NCBI RefSeq assembly: GCF_029762515.1
Contig: NZ_JARVGN010000059.1
Location: 1 to 7,838 of the forward strand
Direction of reading: 5' to 3'
From: Methanocalculus sp.
GTDB taxonomy: Archaea > Halobacteriota > Methanomicrobia > Methanomicrobiales > Methanocorpusculaceae
DNA length: 7,838 nucleotides
This document shows positions 1-7,640 of the stretch, piece by piece; position 1 is the stretch's first letter; the number at the start of each line of letters is the position of its first letter. Below the pieces are notes generated by a model. That model was given only the letters and a program-made list of their open reading frames with translations. It did no database searches and was not told the origin of the DNA. The translations under genes and the position numbers were made by a program.

Positions 1-285
1 CTCGGGGGCGAATCGGTGGACGGTGCGTACGAGGCAGAGAGCATCGCCGATGCGGCTATGCTGGAGTTCACCGGCAACACCACGCTCGACCGGGTGCACC
101 AGGCAATGCTCCTCTTTGCCGCCGGACGTGGCGAGGCTCTGGGGAGGTTCCTGAAGGACGATGTAGGCCGCGACCAGAAGTTCGCCAAACTTGCCCAGGC
201 CCTCTCTGCCCTCTATCCTGCAGGTTCCGAGGAGCGGCGGTGGGTGGACGGCGTGCTGGCGAGGAAGAAGTCGCTCGGCCTGTGA
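1..285 (+). CDS. DUF1156 (COG1743) adenine-specific DNA methylase, C-terminal end (5' truncated by window)
   Basis: The reading frame is open from base 1 and ends at TGA 283-285, giving the last 94 residues of a longer protein. The GTG at 16 is probably internal, because the frame continues upstream of it to the window edge. The tail has the signature I associate with DUF1156 methylases: DRVHQAMLLFAAGR, then a conserved LAQALSALYP block, then RRWVDGVLARKK just before the stop. Full members of the family are large (roughly 900-1000 residues) and carry an N6-adenine methyltransferase core and a Zn-ribbon. None of that core lies in this window, so catalytic competence cannot be judged. The gene sits 72 bp upstream of a DUF499 ATPase on the same strand, a frequent partner, which supports the call and suggests an operon. 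The likely role is host DNA adenine methylation within a modification-based defence system. Confidence 0.8.
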   Translation, partial: LGGESVDGAYEAESIADAAMLEFTGNTTLDRVHQAMLLFAAGRGEALGRFLKDDVGRDQKFAKLAQALSALYPAGSEERRWVDGVLARKKSLGL

Positions 286-357
286 GAATCACAAATCAAA
301 CAATTTATGGAAGACATTGAACGATCCTTATCGTAACCGGAAAAGAGGGAATTTTGG

Positions 358-3315
358 ATGGCAATAAAACCCTGGTACAAGGTGGTCACGCCACGTGAAG
401 ACCTGCGGGAGGGAAGGCCGCAGGACGCATCGGAATTCGCCGTGCACCTCGACAAGGTGCGGGAGGGCTCGGCGCCCCGTGACTATCAGGACCCGCGCCG
501 GTTCTTCGAGCGGACCTACCTCACCGAAACGCTCTCTTCGTTCGCCTCGGACGTCGTCGCCCGCCTCTCGGGTGAGACGGTCGAGACCAATGCAGTGTAC
601 AACCTGACGACGCAGTTCGGCGGGGGAAAGACCCACGCCCTTACGCTCGTCTACCACCTCGCCCGCGCCGGATCGAAGGCCTATGCCTGGCCCGGCGTCA
701 TGGACATCGCAAACAGGGCCGGCGTCCCCACCATCCCCGAGGCTGCGACAGCCGTCTTCGTCGGCACCGAGTTCGACTCGCTCACCGGCCGGGGCGGCGG
801 GGACGGCACGCCGCTCCGCAAGACCCCGTGGGGTGAGATCGCCTTCCAGCTCGGCGGGGCTGAGTCCTTCGAGAAGGTCCGTGAGCATGACGAGCGCATG
901 GTCGCCCCGGGCGGCGATGTCATCCGTTCCTTCCTCCCCGCTGACAGGCCGAGCCTCATCCTCATGGACGAGATCATCAACTACACCAACCGCTCCCGCA
1001 GGCTGAAAAACGGCATGGCCGAGCAGCTCTACACCTTCATCCAGAACCTCTCCGAGACGGCCCGCAGCACGAAGGGAGTCGTGCTCGCCGTCTCCGTCCC
1101 TGCGTCCGAACTGGAGATGAACCCCGAGGACCAGGGCGATTACAACCGTATTGAAAAGCTGCTCGAGCGGGTCGGAAAGGCCTACATCATGTCCGCCAAA
1201 TCCGAGACCGCCGAGATCATCCGCCGGCGCCTCTTCGAGTGGGATGGCCTTCCCTCCGATGCAAAGGCTACTATCGCCGAGTACGCCGACTGGATCCGGG
1301 AGAACCGGCACACGGTCCCGAACTGGTTCCCCGTCGACCAGCCCTACGAATCGTTCGAAGCCACCTACCCCTTCCACCCCCTGGCCCTCTCTGTCTTCGA
1401 GCGGAAATGGCAGACGCTTCCCACCTTCCAGCAGACCCGCGGCGTGCTGAAACTGCTCGCCCTCTGGGTCTCCTACGTGTACCAGAAAAGCTACCGCAAG
1501 GGCGATAAAGCGCCGCTCATCACCCTCGGCTCGGCGCCCTTTGAAGAACCCCTCTTCCGTGCAGCGGTGCTCAAGCAGATCGGCGAGGGACGGTTTGAAG
1601 GGGTCATCACCACGGATATCTGTGGCAACACGGATTCCCATGCCACCCGGCTCGACGAGGAGGCGGGAGAACCGATACGCTCGCAGCGTCTCCACCGGAA
1701 CGTGGCCGCCACGATCTTCTTTGAATCGATCAGCGGTGGCGAGAACCGGACCGATGCCACCCTGCCGGAGATCCGGCTGGCCCTCGGGGGCCCGGGTGTG
1801 GACATTGCCAACATCGATACGGTCCTGGAAGGCCTTGCCCCGCCCACCGGGAACTGCTTCTTCCTCAACGCCGAGAACAACGCCTACCGCTTCGGGGTCA
1901 AGACGAACCTCATCAAGATCCACGCGGACCGCAAGGCCAGCATCGATGCGCGGGAGATCCACGACCTTGTCAAGGAGAACGTAAGGAAAGTGTTTGACCA
2001 GGCCCCTGCGGTTGAGCGTGTATACTTCCCCAAACGGAGCGGCGATGTGATGGACAAGCCCGCCGTTACGCTGGCGGTGATGGCACCCAACCGGGAGACC
2101 TCGAGCAGAGAGACCCGGAATCTGGTGCTTGAGCTCACGAAGTACCACGGAGAAGCGGGGAGGACCTACAAGAGTGCCATCATCTGGTCGATGGCCTCCG
2201 ATTCCAGCGGCCTCTATGAGGCTGCACGCGACCACCTCGCCTGGAAGGAGGTCTCGGACGAGACGAATACTCTCAACCTGGATGACGGTCAGCGCTCGCA
2301 GGTGCGGCAGTATGTCGAGTCCACAAAGCGGGCGATCAAGGAGCGCGTGTGGGAGACCTACAACATGGTCGGTCTCTACACCGAGAACGACGAGATCGAT
2401 CTCATCGACCTTGGCAGGGTAAACTCCAGTGCGTCCGAATCGATCTCCCGTCTGATCACCAGCCGGTTGAGCCAGCTGGAAAAGCTCACCGACACGGTCG
2501 GTTCCGGGTTCCTTGTCCGCAACTGGTCAAGGGTTTCTCCCGAGTGGAGCACCAGGCAGATCCGGGATGCGTTCTTTGCCCTGCCACATTTTCCCCGCGT
2601 GATGAACCCGGAAGTGATCAAGAAGACGCTCCAGCGGGGTATTTCGGAGGGAGCGTTCGGCTATGCGGGGCATGGTGTGAATGGCGTGTATGATCCCTTC
2701 TACTACAACGAGCCCATCAGCACGCTCCAGATCGAATTTTCGGATGATATGTTCCTCATTACGAAGGACGCGGCCGAAGAGGAGGTGAAGCGGAGGACAA
2801 AGGACAACAGTATTGTCCGGCTCGTGATCGAGGCACCGGCTACTAACTTCGCCACCGGCCAGCGGAGCAGATTCACCGCCCGTGCATACAATAAGGACGG
2901 CGAACTTGTTACCGGGAAGGAAATTGCCTGGATTGCGGAAGGAGGAGAGATCAGCGATCTTGGCGAATTCTGCGCCTGTGATACACCCGGCACCTATACC
3001 ATCTCTGCTGTCTGCGAGGGTGTGCCTGCCGAGGTGCAGGTCCACGTCAAAGAAAAAGTCACGCCACCGCCTCCTCCAACCCAGGTGACCTCTATTCAGT
3101 GGAGCGGATCGCTCGATCCCTTCAAATGGTCGAATTTCTACAACCGCCTCATTATCAAGCTCATGCGGAGCGGTGATCTTGATCTCTCCCTTAATTTCTC
3201 GATAAACAATGCGAATGGGATTCCCGAGGAGACGATCAATGAGCTTCGTATTGCGTTGAAGGAGCTGGGGCTCGATGATGATGTCAGGACGAATGAGGCG
3301 AGATACGATTATTAG
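358..3315 (+). CDS. DUF499 (COG1483) AAA+/P-loop ATPase, defence-island associated
   Basis: This is a complete 985-residue protein. The ATG at 358 has a Shine-Dalgarno-like GAGGGA at 345-350, 7 bases upstream. Walker A is QFGGGKTH at residues 86-93 (catalytic K91). Walker B is LILMDE at 200-205, with acidic D204/E205. A sensor-1-like stretch, GVVLAVSVPASE, follows. Residues about 722-800 look like a winged-helix-type region. Residues 820-900 resemble a bacterial Ig-like domain (alternating beta pattern with GKEIAWIAEGGEI and DTPGTYTISAV). A proline run at 903-907 links it to a C-terminal domain (about 908-985) beginning near IQWSGSLDPFKWSNFY, which is typical of this family. DUF499 ATPases, including PglY of BREX/Pgl-type systems, act with DNA methylases in phage defence; the mechanism is poorly known. 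The protein has no signal peptide and should be cytoplasmic. It is probably co-transcribed with the upstream methylase gene. No frameshift or missing motif was seen, so it looks functional. Confidence 0.9.
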   Translation: MAIKPWYKVVTPREDLREGRPQDASEFAVHLDKVREGSAPRDYQDPRRFFERTYLTETLSSFASDVVARLSGETVETNAVYNLTTQFGGGKTHALTLVYHLARAGSKAYAWPGVMDIANRAGVPTIPEAATAVFVGTEFDSLTGRGGGDGTPLRKTPWGEIAFQLGGAESFEKVREHDERMVAPGGDVIRSFLPADRPSLILMDEIINYTNRSRRLKNGMAEQLYTFIQNLSETARSTKGVVLAVSVPASELEMNPEDQGDYNRIEKLLERVGKAYIMSAKSETAEIIRRRLFEWDGLPSDAKATIAEYADWIRENRHTVPNWFPVDQPYESFEATYPFHPLALSVFERKWQTLPTFQQTRGVLKLLALWVSYVYQKSYRKGDKAPLITLGSAPFEEPLFRAAVLKQIGEGRFEGVITTDICGNTDSHATRLDEEAGEPIRSQRLHRNVAATIFFESISGGENRTDATLPEIRLALGGPGVDIANIDTVLEGLAPPTGNCFFLNAENNAYRFGVKTNLIKIHADRKASIDAREIHDLVKENVRKVFDQAPAVERVYFPKRSGDVMDKPAVTLAVMAPNRETSSRETRNLVLELTKYHGEAGRTYKSAIIWSMASDSSGLYEAARDHLAWKEVSDETNTLNLDDGQRSQVRQYVESTKRAIKERVWETYNMVGLYTENDEIDLIDLGRVNSSASESISRLITSRLSQLEKLTDTVGSGFLVRNWSRVSPEWSTRQIRDAFFALPHFPRVMNPEVIKKTLQRGISEGAFGYAGHGVNGVYDPFYYNEPISTLQIEFSDDMFLITKDAAEEEVKRRTKDNSIVRLVIEAPATNFATGQRSRFTARAYNKDGELVTGKEIAWIAEGGEISDLGEFCACDTPGTYTISAVCEGVPAEVQVHVKEKVTPPPPPTQVTSIQWSGSLDPFKWSNFYNRLIIKLMRSGDLDLSLNFSINNANGIPEETINELRIALKELGLDDDVRTNEARYDY

Positions 3316-3419
3316 TGAGAATCCCTCTTCATCGCAATCGCCTTTTCATCCTCCACAATGAATTAAAAATTGGTCTCGGAGAATATTTCAACGGGTGTAT
3401 TGTCCTTAAATCTGCGACA
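3316..3419. other. Short intergenic region between convergent genes
   Basis: This 104-bp stretch separates the 3' ends of the DUF499 gene and the minus-strand cdc6-like fragment. It contains a pyrimidine-rich patch at about 3340-3356 and an AT-rich patch at 3361-3371 that reads as a T run on the minus strand. These could serve as weak archaeal transcription stops, but no convincing hairpin was found. Confidence 0.4.
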
Positions 3420-3923
3420 CTAACATCCACACACCGCCCTCACCCGCTCCGCCTCATACCGCAACGTAATCATCCGCGTCCTCCCCCGGCCGTGCAGGAA
3501 GTTGACATCAACCAACCGCATCTCATCGAACTTCTTCACGCTCTTGTAGAAGGTGGAGTAGCCGATCCTGGCCGAGGCCCTGGCCGCATCGTAGGCCTCG
3601 GACATGGAGACCCCGGTGGCGGCCTGCTCCATCCCGGCGATCAGCCCGAGCAGCCGCCGCTCCTCCTTTTTGAGGGTGCGCACGGTGTTGTCCAGGTGGG
3701 CGTACTGGGCCACCTCGTAGGCGGCCTCGATGTCCTGGCGCTCGATGACGAGCCGGGTGCTGCGTTCGGAGTTCACCCCCGCCTGCTTGAGGAGGTGCAG
3801 GACCTTATCGCACTGCCCTGGAAAGATTAGGGGTATCCCTTCAATAACCGATCTAATTTGAGAAACTGGCAAAGATAATAGTTCAAAATCTGGAATATTG
3901 AGCACAAGGTAGCTAATTAACAC
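3420..3923 (-). pseudogene. Orc1/Cdc6-like replication initiator fragment: C-terminal part only, ATPase core missing
   Basis: The frame encodes 167 residues, against about 380-430 for a normal archaeal Orc1/Cdc6. From residue about 37 onward the pattern matches the end of the AAA+ lid and the winged helix of Cdc6. It has a (GD-like) GQCDKVLHLLKQAG helix, then IERQDIEAAYEVAQ, then LKKEERRLLGLIAGM. A winged-helix segment follows with GYSTFYKSVKKFDEMRLVDV and a basic wing, GRGRTRMITLRY. Walker A, Walker B and sensor 1 are all absent. The first 36 residues (coded by 3816-3923) are AT-rich and look unlike Cdc6; they are probably a fortuitous extension past a breakpoint near 3815-3825. The remnant could still bind DNA through its winged helix if expressed, but I see no promoter or ribosome binding site for it. 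Alternatives are a stand-alone winged-helix protein or a divergent Orc paralogue. Orc1/Cdc6 binds origin repeats and loads the helicase; this fragment cannot do the ATP-dependent step. Confidence 0.65.
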
Positions 3924-3991
3924 CCTTTAAAACTCAGGATTCCCACAGAAAAATTATTACTTCATTCTCGAAATAATTCTAATCTAAATTC

Positions 3992-4040
3992 CTTATCTAA
4001 TAAGCTTAACAAGACATATATATAATAAAGTATAGATAAG
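3992..4040. promoter_or_regulatory. Inverted-repeat operator candidate flanking the TATA box
   Basis: CTTATCTA at 3992-3999 is the exact reverse complement of TAGATAAG at 4033-4040. The arm centres are about 41 bp apart and the arms bracket the TATA element. The left arm also begins a second, local palindrome (CTTAT-CTA-ATAAG, 3992-4004). A dimeric regulator or looping repressor could bind here, and the right arm lies between the TATA box and the expected start of transcription. Chance is a real possibility in such AT-rich DNA. Confidence 0.3.
4016..4028 (+). promoter_or_regulatory. Archaeal TATA box (box A) for the DGQHR-GHKL operon
   Basis: The run ATATATATAATAA is a strong archaeal box-A match preceded by a purine-rich AAGA element that could act as BRE. 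Archaeal transcription normally starts about 25 bases downstream of the TATA centre, near 4046. That leaves roughly 8 bases before the ATG at 4054 and is consistent with the lack of a good Shine-Dalgarno sequence there. The transcript would be leaderless or nearly so. Confidence 0.6.
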
Positions 4041-4053
4041 ATGATTTGATAGC

Positions 4054-5196
4054 ATGGTTGAAGATAAAGTAGACAGAATTGAACTGCCTTGTATTGAAGG
4101 GAGGCAGCATGGAAGGAAGATCTATGTCTGTACAATTCCTGGTTCGGTTTTAGCCGATTTGTATAGCAGGAAAGTGATTGATGTCGATGAATGGACACCA
4201 CAACATCGCGATGGATATCAAAGGACACCTGTTGTGACCAGAGCGAGACGTTTTGCTCGATTCATTTCGGATAAAGGAGAGAAGGGGATTTCTCCCACTT
4301 CATTATTGTTATATCAGCGAGATATCACAAATGGGGTCCACTATGATAACGGTAACTTAGTGATTCCTTTTTCGGATAATATGAAAAATCCATTGTTGTA
4401 TATTGTGGACGGACAACATCGTACACTGGGGATTTCAGAGGGATATTTGCATGGGATTTTGAATTACGAAATAGAATTTGATATCCCTGTCGTCGTGTTG
4501 GTCGGAGACAAATCGATAGACCCGTATATTGAAGAGGCAAGTCAATTCATAACAATCAATACAACTCAAAAACGGGTGAGGACAGATCTCGCGAATCAAC
4601 AGCTATTGAAGATACGATCGGCAAAATCTGGCATTATTTCGGCAAATTCGCAGCTCATTGTTGGTACAAAAAAAGAACTCCAACCATTCGCAACTGCAAT
4701 TGTAAATACACTCACAGATGATGAAAAATCACCTTGGTTTGGAAAAATCGTAAGACCGGGGACTGCACGGGCAGAATCAGGATTACCTTCTCAAGGGCAA
4801 TTTGAGGATTCATTAATGGATTCATACATTGGAAGTTCATTAATCGATTTTGGAGCTAGCGGAGGATATAATATTGGTGAAATGGTCACAGTTCTTGGAC
4901 AATATTGGGCGGCAATTTTTGAATTAATGCCGAATTCGATTGAAAACCCAAAAAATTATTACGTGACAAAAACGCTTGGAATTCACGCATTGAATGCTTT
5001 GCTTCCTTCGATCTTCATGTTAAAAAGGCTTGATAAAATTCCAGTAAAAGAGGATTTCAAGAAGATTTTGAATAAAATTGAAAGTTTTTCTGAAGATCAA
5101 TGGATCACTGGGGGAGAAATCGGATCCTATGGCGGGGGAAAATCTGCGTTTCGAAATCTAACCATCGAATTGCATAAACAATTACTGGAGACCTAA
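4054..5196 (+). CDS. DGQHR-domain protein (DndB-like superfamily)
   Basis: This is a complete 380-residue protein, within the usual size of DGQHR/DndB-like proteins. The diagnostic motif is VDGQHRTLG at residues 118-126. It is preceded by YQRTPVVTRARRFARFI (55-71), the conserved basic element near the N-terminus, and followed by FITINTTQKRV (165-175), the F-x-x-I-N signature of the family. The N-terminal ...GRKIYVCTIP... beta strand supports the ATG at 4054; the next in-frame ATG is codon 110, too late. Family knowledge: DndB regulates DNA phosphorothioation, and DGQHR relatives occur in many defence islands. No DndC, DndD or DndE is visible here, so this is probably not a standard Dnd locus. 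It is the first gene of a two-gene operon with the GHKL ATPase, 18 bp upstream of it. Codon use is AT-rich, unlike the DUF499 gene. The molecular activity is unknown; DNA or modified-base recognition, or regulation of the ATPase, is inference. Confidence 0.85.
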   Translation: MVEDKVDRIELPCIEGRQHGRKIYVCTIPGSVLADLYSRKVIDVDEWTPQHRDGYQRTPVVTRARRFARFISDKGEKGISPTSLLLYQRDITNGVHYDNGNLVIPFSDNMKNPLLYIVDGQHRTLGISEGYLHGILNYEIEFDIPVVVLVGDKSIDPYIEEASQFITINTTQKRVRTDLANQQLLKIRSAKSGIISANSQLIVGTKKELQPFATAIVNTLTDDEKSPWFGKIVRPGTARAESGLPSQGQFEDSLMDSYIGSSLIDFGASGGYNIGEMVTVLGQYWAAIFELMPNSIENPKNYYVTKTLGIHALNALLPSIFMLKRLDKIPVKEDFKKILNKIESFSEDQWITGGEIGSYGGGKSAFRNLTIELHKQLLET

Positions 5197-5214
5197 CCTC
5201 ACGGAGATGGAGCA

Positions 5215-7554
5215 ATGAAAGAGAAGGATCTTTGTATCAATATTGCGAGAGCCGAATCAGAACACGATGTGATAAGTCTTCTTCAAAAAGCAGGATATTG
5301 GGATAATCCAAATGTATGGAAAGATTTTGGCGACACTGAAAATAATTTCGCAACAATAGGCAATCAACAAAGTAGGCCTGAGGCAGCAATAGTCGAGAAA
5401 ATTATCAATGCCGTCGATGCCGTCTTAATGTCAGAAGCCTTTATTCGAAGGATTGATCCTGAGGGCGATGAAAGCCCTGATACAATCTCCGAAGCCCTTG
5501 AAACCTTCTTTAAGATTCCGGACGGGAAATTATCGAATATTTCTGCTAGTCAGCGAACAAGATTGGCTGATCGTATTGGATTCGTCGCAACAGGCCAGAA
5601 AACAAATCCATGTTATTCAATTTTTGATACTGGGGAGGGACAAACTCCCAAAAAAATGACTGATACCTTTCTTTCGATTGGTAAATCAAATAAATTACGG
5701 ATTCCTTTCGTCCAAGGCAAATTCAACATGGGTGGCACAGGAGTCTTTCAATTCTGTGGTCATCATAATTTACAACTGATAATATCAAAACGCCATCCGA
5801 AAATTCAAGACAATGGTACAGATGTAAGTAAAAATAAATGGGGATTCACAGTTATCAGACGTGAGGATCCAAGCAAAGGTGTTAAAAGTTCTGTATATCG
5901 TTATCTCGCTCCCAACGATGAAGTCTTATCCTTCGAAAGTGCTAGCTTACCCTTGCTCCCCGGTAAAGAATCTCTCCCATATATCGAACCCCTGATACAT
6001 GGAACCTTTATTAAACTCTATGAATATCAAATGACCGGGCTCAAAACAAACATACTCTTTGATTTATATAACCGACTTTCGCTTCTAATGCCTTCAATTG
6101 CTTTGCCCGTTCGGTTATATGAACGAAGAGGCTATTCTGGCCATTCGCTTGAAACAACCTTGGCTGGACTATCGGTTCGGTTGGAGGAAGATAAATATGA
6201 GAATGTGGAGTCCGGATTCCCAACATCCAGCACTATCGTTGCAAACGGACAAAGAATGAAGGCATCTATCTATGTATTTAAAAAGGATCGCGAAGGAAAA
6301 TACAAAAAAGATGAAGGAATCCTTTTCACCATTAACGGACAGACACACGGTACAATCTCGAAGAGGTTTTTTTCAAGAGATTCTGTTGCAATGGGTTATT
6401 TAGCTAATTCCATATTGATTTTGGTAGATTGTTCGGAATTTGATGGGCGAGCACGAGAAGACCTATTTATGAATAGCCGTGATAGGCTACGATCAGGGGA
6501 GCTGAAAGGCGAAATTGAACGAAAATTAATAGATTTAATAAGATCCCAACCAGGGTTACGTCTCTTAAAGGAGGAAAGAAAGAGGGAAGCGATGGAAAAT
6601 AAAACCAAGGATGATAAACCCCTGGTTGATGTAATTAATAAAATGTTAAAGGATTCTCCAACATTATCGAAATTGTTCATAGCTGGCGTAAGGCTATCAA
6701 ATCCTTTTAAGGTGAAGGGAGCTGAAAAGAAGGATCAATTCAAAGGAAAAAAATTCCCGACATTCTTTACATTGACTGAAGAATATTCGACATCAAAACC
6801 CAAAATGAGCCCGATTAACATCCGATTTCGTATTCAATATAAAACAGATGCTGTCAATGATTATTTTGATAGAGACAATGATCCTGGGGATTTTCGTCTA
6901 TACCTTGATGGAGACGAAATCGAAAATAGCTCGCTCAATCTCTGGAACGGCTTCGCAAACTTGAATGTCGATCTTCCAATGGATGTTAAAGTAGATGACA
7001 TTCTAAAATTTTATTGGGAGGTAACGGATAATTCACGAATTGTGCCATTCGAAGGGGAGTTTTATGTTAAAGTGACTGAACCAACTGAAAAACATCCAGG
7101 TAAACCAGGAACTCGAAGACAACCATCTTCTGATGAGGAAGGAGATGAATCAAAGACAACATCAAAACTCAATATCCCAAATATAATTGAAATATTCCGA
7201 AAAGACTGGATCAATTATTCATTTGATGAAAAATCCGCTCTAAAAGTCATTTTCAGTGGAGAAGACGGATACGATTTTTTCATCAATATGGATAATATTC
7301 ATTTATTAACCGAAAAGAAAGGATATAAAGGTGATTATAATTTATTGGATACACGGTACAAATTTGGAATGGTACTCATAGGGTTAGCGTTCTTGAACTA
7401 TCAGAAGCAAAACGAGCAAAACGAGCAAAAAGATCAAGATAGTGAAAATGAAGATATCTATTCACAGATCGAACGATCTACTAGGGCTATTTCACCTTTC
7501 TTATTGCCCATGATTTCTCAATTGGGTGAGGATTTAGATATAATGGAGGGATAA
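5215..7554 (+). CDS. GHKL-type (HATPase_c; MutL/Hsp90/MORC-like) ATPase, defence-associated
   Basis: This is a complete 779-residue protein. The ATG at 5215 is preceded by two GGAG elements (5203-5206, 5209-5212), so translation is Shine-Dalgarno driven, unlike the first gene. The Bergerat ATP-binding fold is clear: N box EKIINAVDA at 61-69 (E61, N65, D68), G1 box DTGEGQ at 138-143, and G2 GKFNMGGTGVFQF at 168-180. Residues about 260-430 should form the S5-like transducer domain, ending with the conserved-looking DGRAREDLFMNSRDRLR (410-426). Residues about 533-622 are beta-rich and Ig-like. A charged linker (624-650) and a C-terminal domain (about 653-779) follow, the latter split by a Q/N/E-rich segment (730-747). 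No HNH, PD-(D/E)XK or PLD nuclease motif was recognised, so an effector may be supplied by another gene. GHKL ATPases act as ATP-gated clamps, and MORC-like members occur in prokaryotic restriction-modification loci. It is probably co-translated with the DGQHR protein and may work with it. Confidence 0.82.
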   Translation: MKEKDLCINIARAESEHDVISLLQKAGYWDNPNVWKDFGDTENNFATIGNQQSRPEAAIVEKIINAVDAVLMSEAFIRRIDPEGDESPDTISEALETFFKIPDGKLSNISASQRTRLADRIGFVATGQKTNPCYSIFDTGEGQTPKKMTDTFLSIGKSNKLRIPFVQGKFNMGGTGVFQFCGHHNLQLIISKRHPKIQDNGTDVSKNKWGFTVIRREDPSKGVKSSVYRYLAPNDEVLSFESASLPLLPGKESLPYIEPLIHGTFIKLYEYQMTGLKTNILFDLYNRLSLLMPSIALPVRLYERRGYSGHSLETTLAGLSVRLEEDKYENVESGFPTSSTIVANGQRMKASIYVFKKDREGKYKKDEGILFTINGQTHGTISKRFFSRDSVAMGYLANSILILVDCSEFDGRAREDLFMNSRDRLRSGELKGEIERKLIDLIRSQPGLRLLKEERKREAMENKTKDDKPLVDVINKMLKDSPTLSKLFIAGVRLSNPFKVKGAEKKDQFKGKKFPTFFTLTEEYSTSKPKMSPINIRFRIQYKTDAVNDYFDRDNDPGDFRLYLDGDEIENSSLNLWNGFANLNVDLPMDVKVDDILKFYWEVTDNSRIVPFEGEFYVKVTEPTEKHPGKPGTRRQPSSDEEGDESKTTSKLNIPNIIEIFRKDWINYSFDEKSALKVIFSGEDGYDFFINMDNIHLLTEKKGYKGDYNLLDTRYKFGMVLIGLAFLNYQKQNEQNEQKDQDSENEDIYSQIERSTRAISPFLLPMISQLGEDLDIMEG
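7407..7433 (+). repeat. Three-copy 9-bp tandem repeat inside the GHKL ATPase gene
   Basis: The unit GCAAAACGA occurs at 7407-7415 and 7416-7424, with an imperfect third copy GCAAAAAGA at 7425-7433. The 9-base length keeps the frame and adds an N-E-Q triplet to the protein near residues 731-740. It looks like slippage expansion in a disordered acidic loop, and copy number may differ between strains. Confidence 0.7.
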
Positions 7555-7568
7555 ATATTCTAATTTGA

Positions 7569-7598
7569 CCAGGATTAAATAAAAGAGCATTTATCTGG
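7569..7598 (+). terminator. Possible terminator hairpin after the GHKL ATPase gene
   Basis: CCAG (7569-7572) pairs with CTGG (7595-7598). Inside it, across a small asymmetric internal loop, TAAAT (7576-7580) pairs with ATTTA (7589-7593), leaving an 8-base loop. A T-rich stretch (TTGATTTATTTTA, 7611-7623) lies just downstream, as expected for archaeal termination. The stem is short and AT-rich, so the call is tentative. Confidence 0.35.
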
Positions 7599-7624
7599 CC
7601 TCCAATCAGGTTGATTTATTTTAA

Positions 7625-7640
7625 ATCCGATATTTCGGAT
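7625..7640. repeat. Perfect 6-bp inverted repeat with 4-base loop
   Basis: ATCCGA (7625-7630), loop TATT, TCGGAT (7635-7640). It lies directly after the T-rich stretch that follows the operon. It could reinforce termination or be a protein-binding site. Only its symmetry supports it. Confidence 0.4.

Noticed and set aside
328..2235. A 635-codon open frame on the minus strand, antisense to the DUF499 gene
   Set aside because: It lies wholly opposite a gene with clear Walker A and B motifs. Its length follows from GC-rich codon bias, and its translation is low-complexity (rich in G, V, E, R and L) with no recognisable domain.
3315..3830. A 171-codon plus-strand frame opposite the cdc6-like fragment
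   Set aside because: The minus-strand frame has a clear winged-helix pattern, whereas this one is rich in P, H, G and L with no family resemblance. It is a shadow frame.
3952..3978. AATTATT...AATAATT inverted repeat with a 13-base loop
   Set aside because: It is made only of A and T in AT-rich DNA, so chance is likely, and it has no clear relation to a gene start or end.
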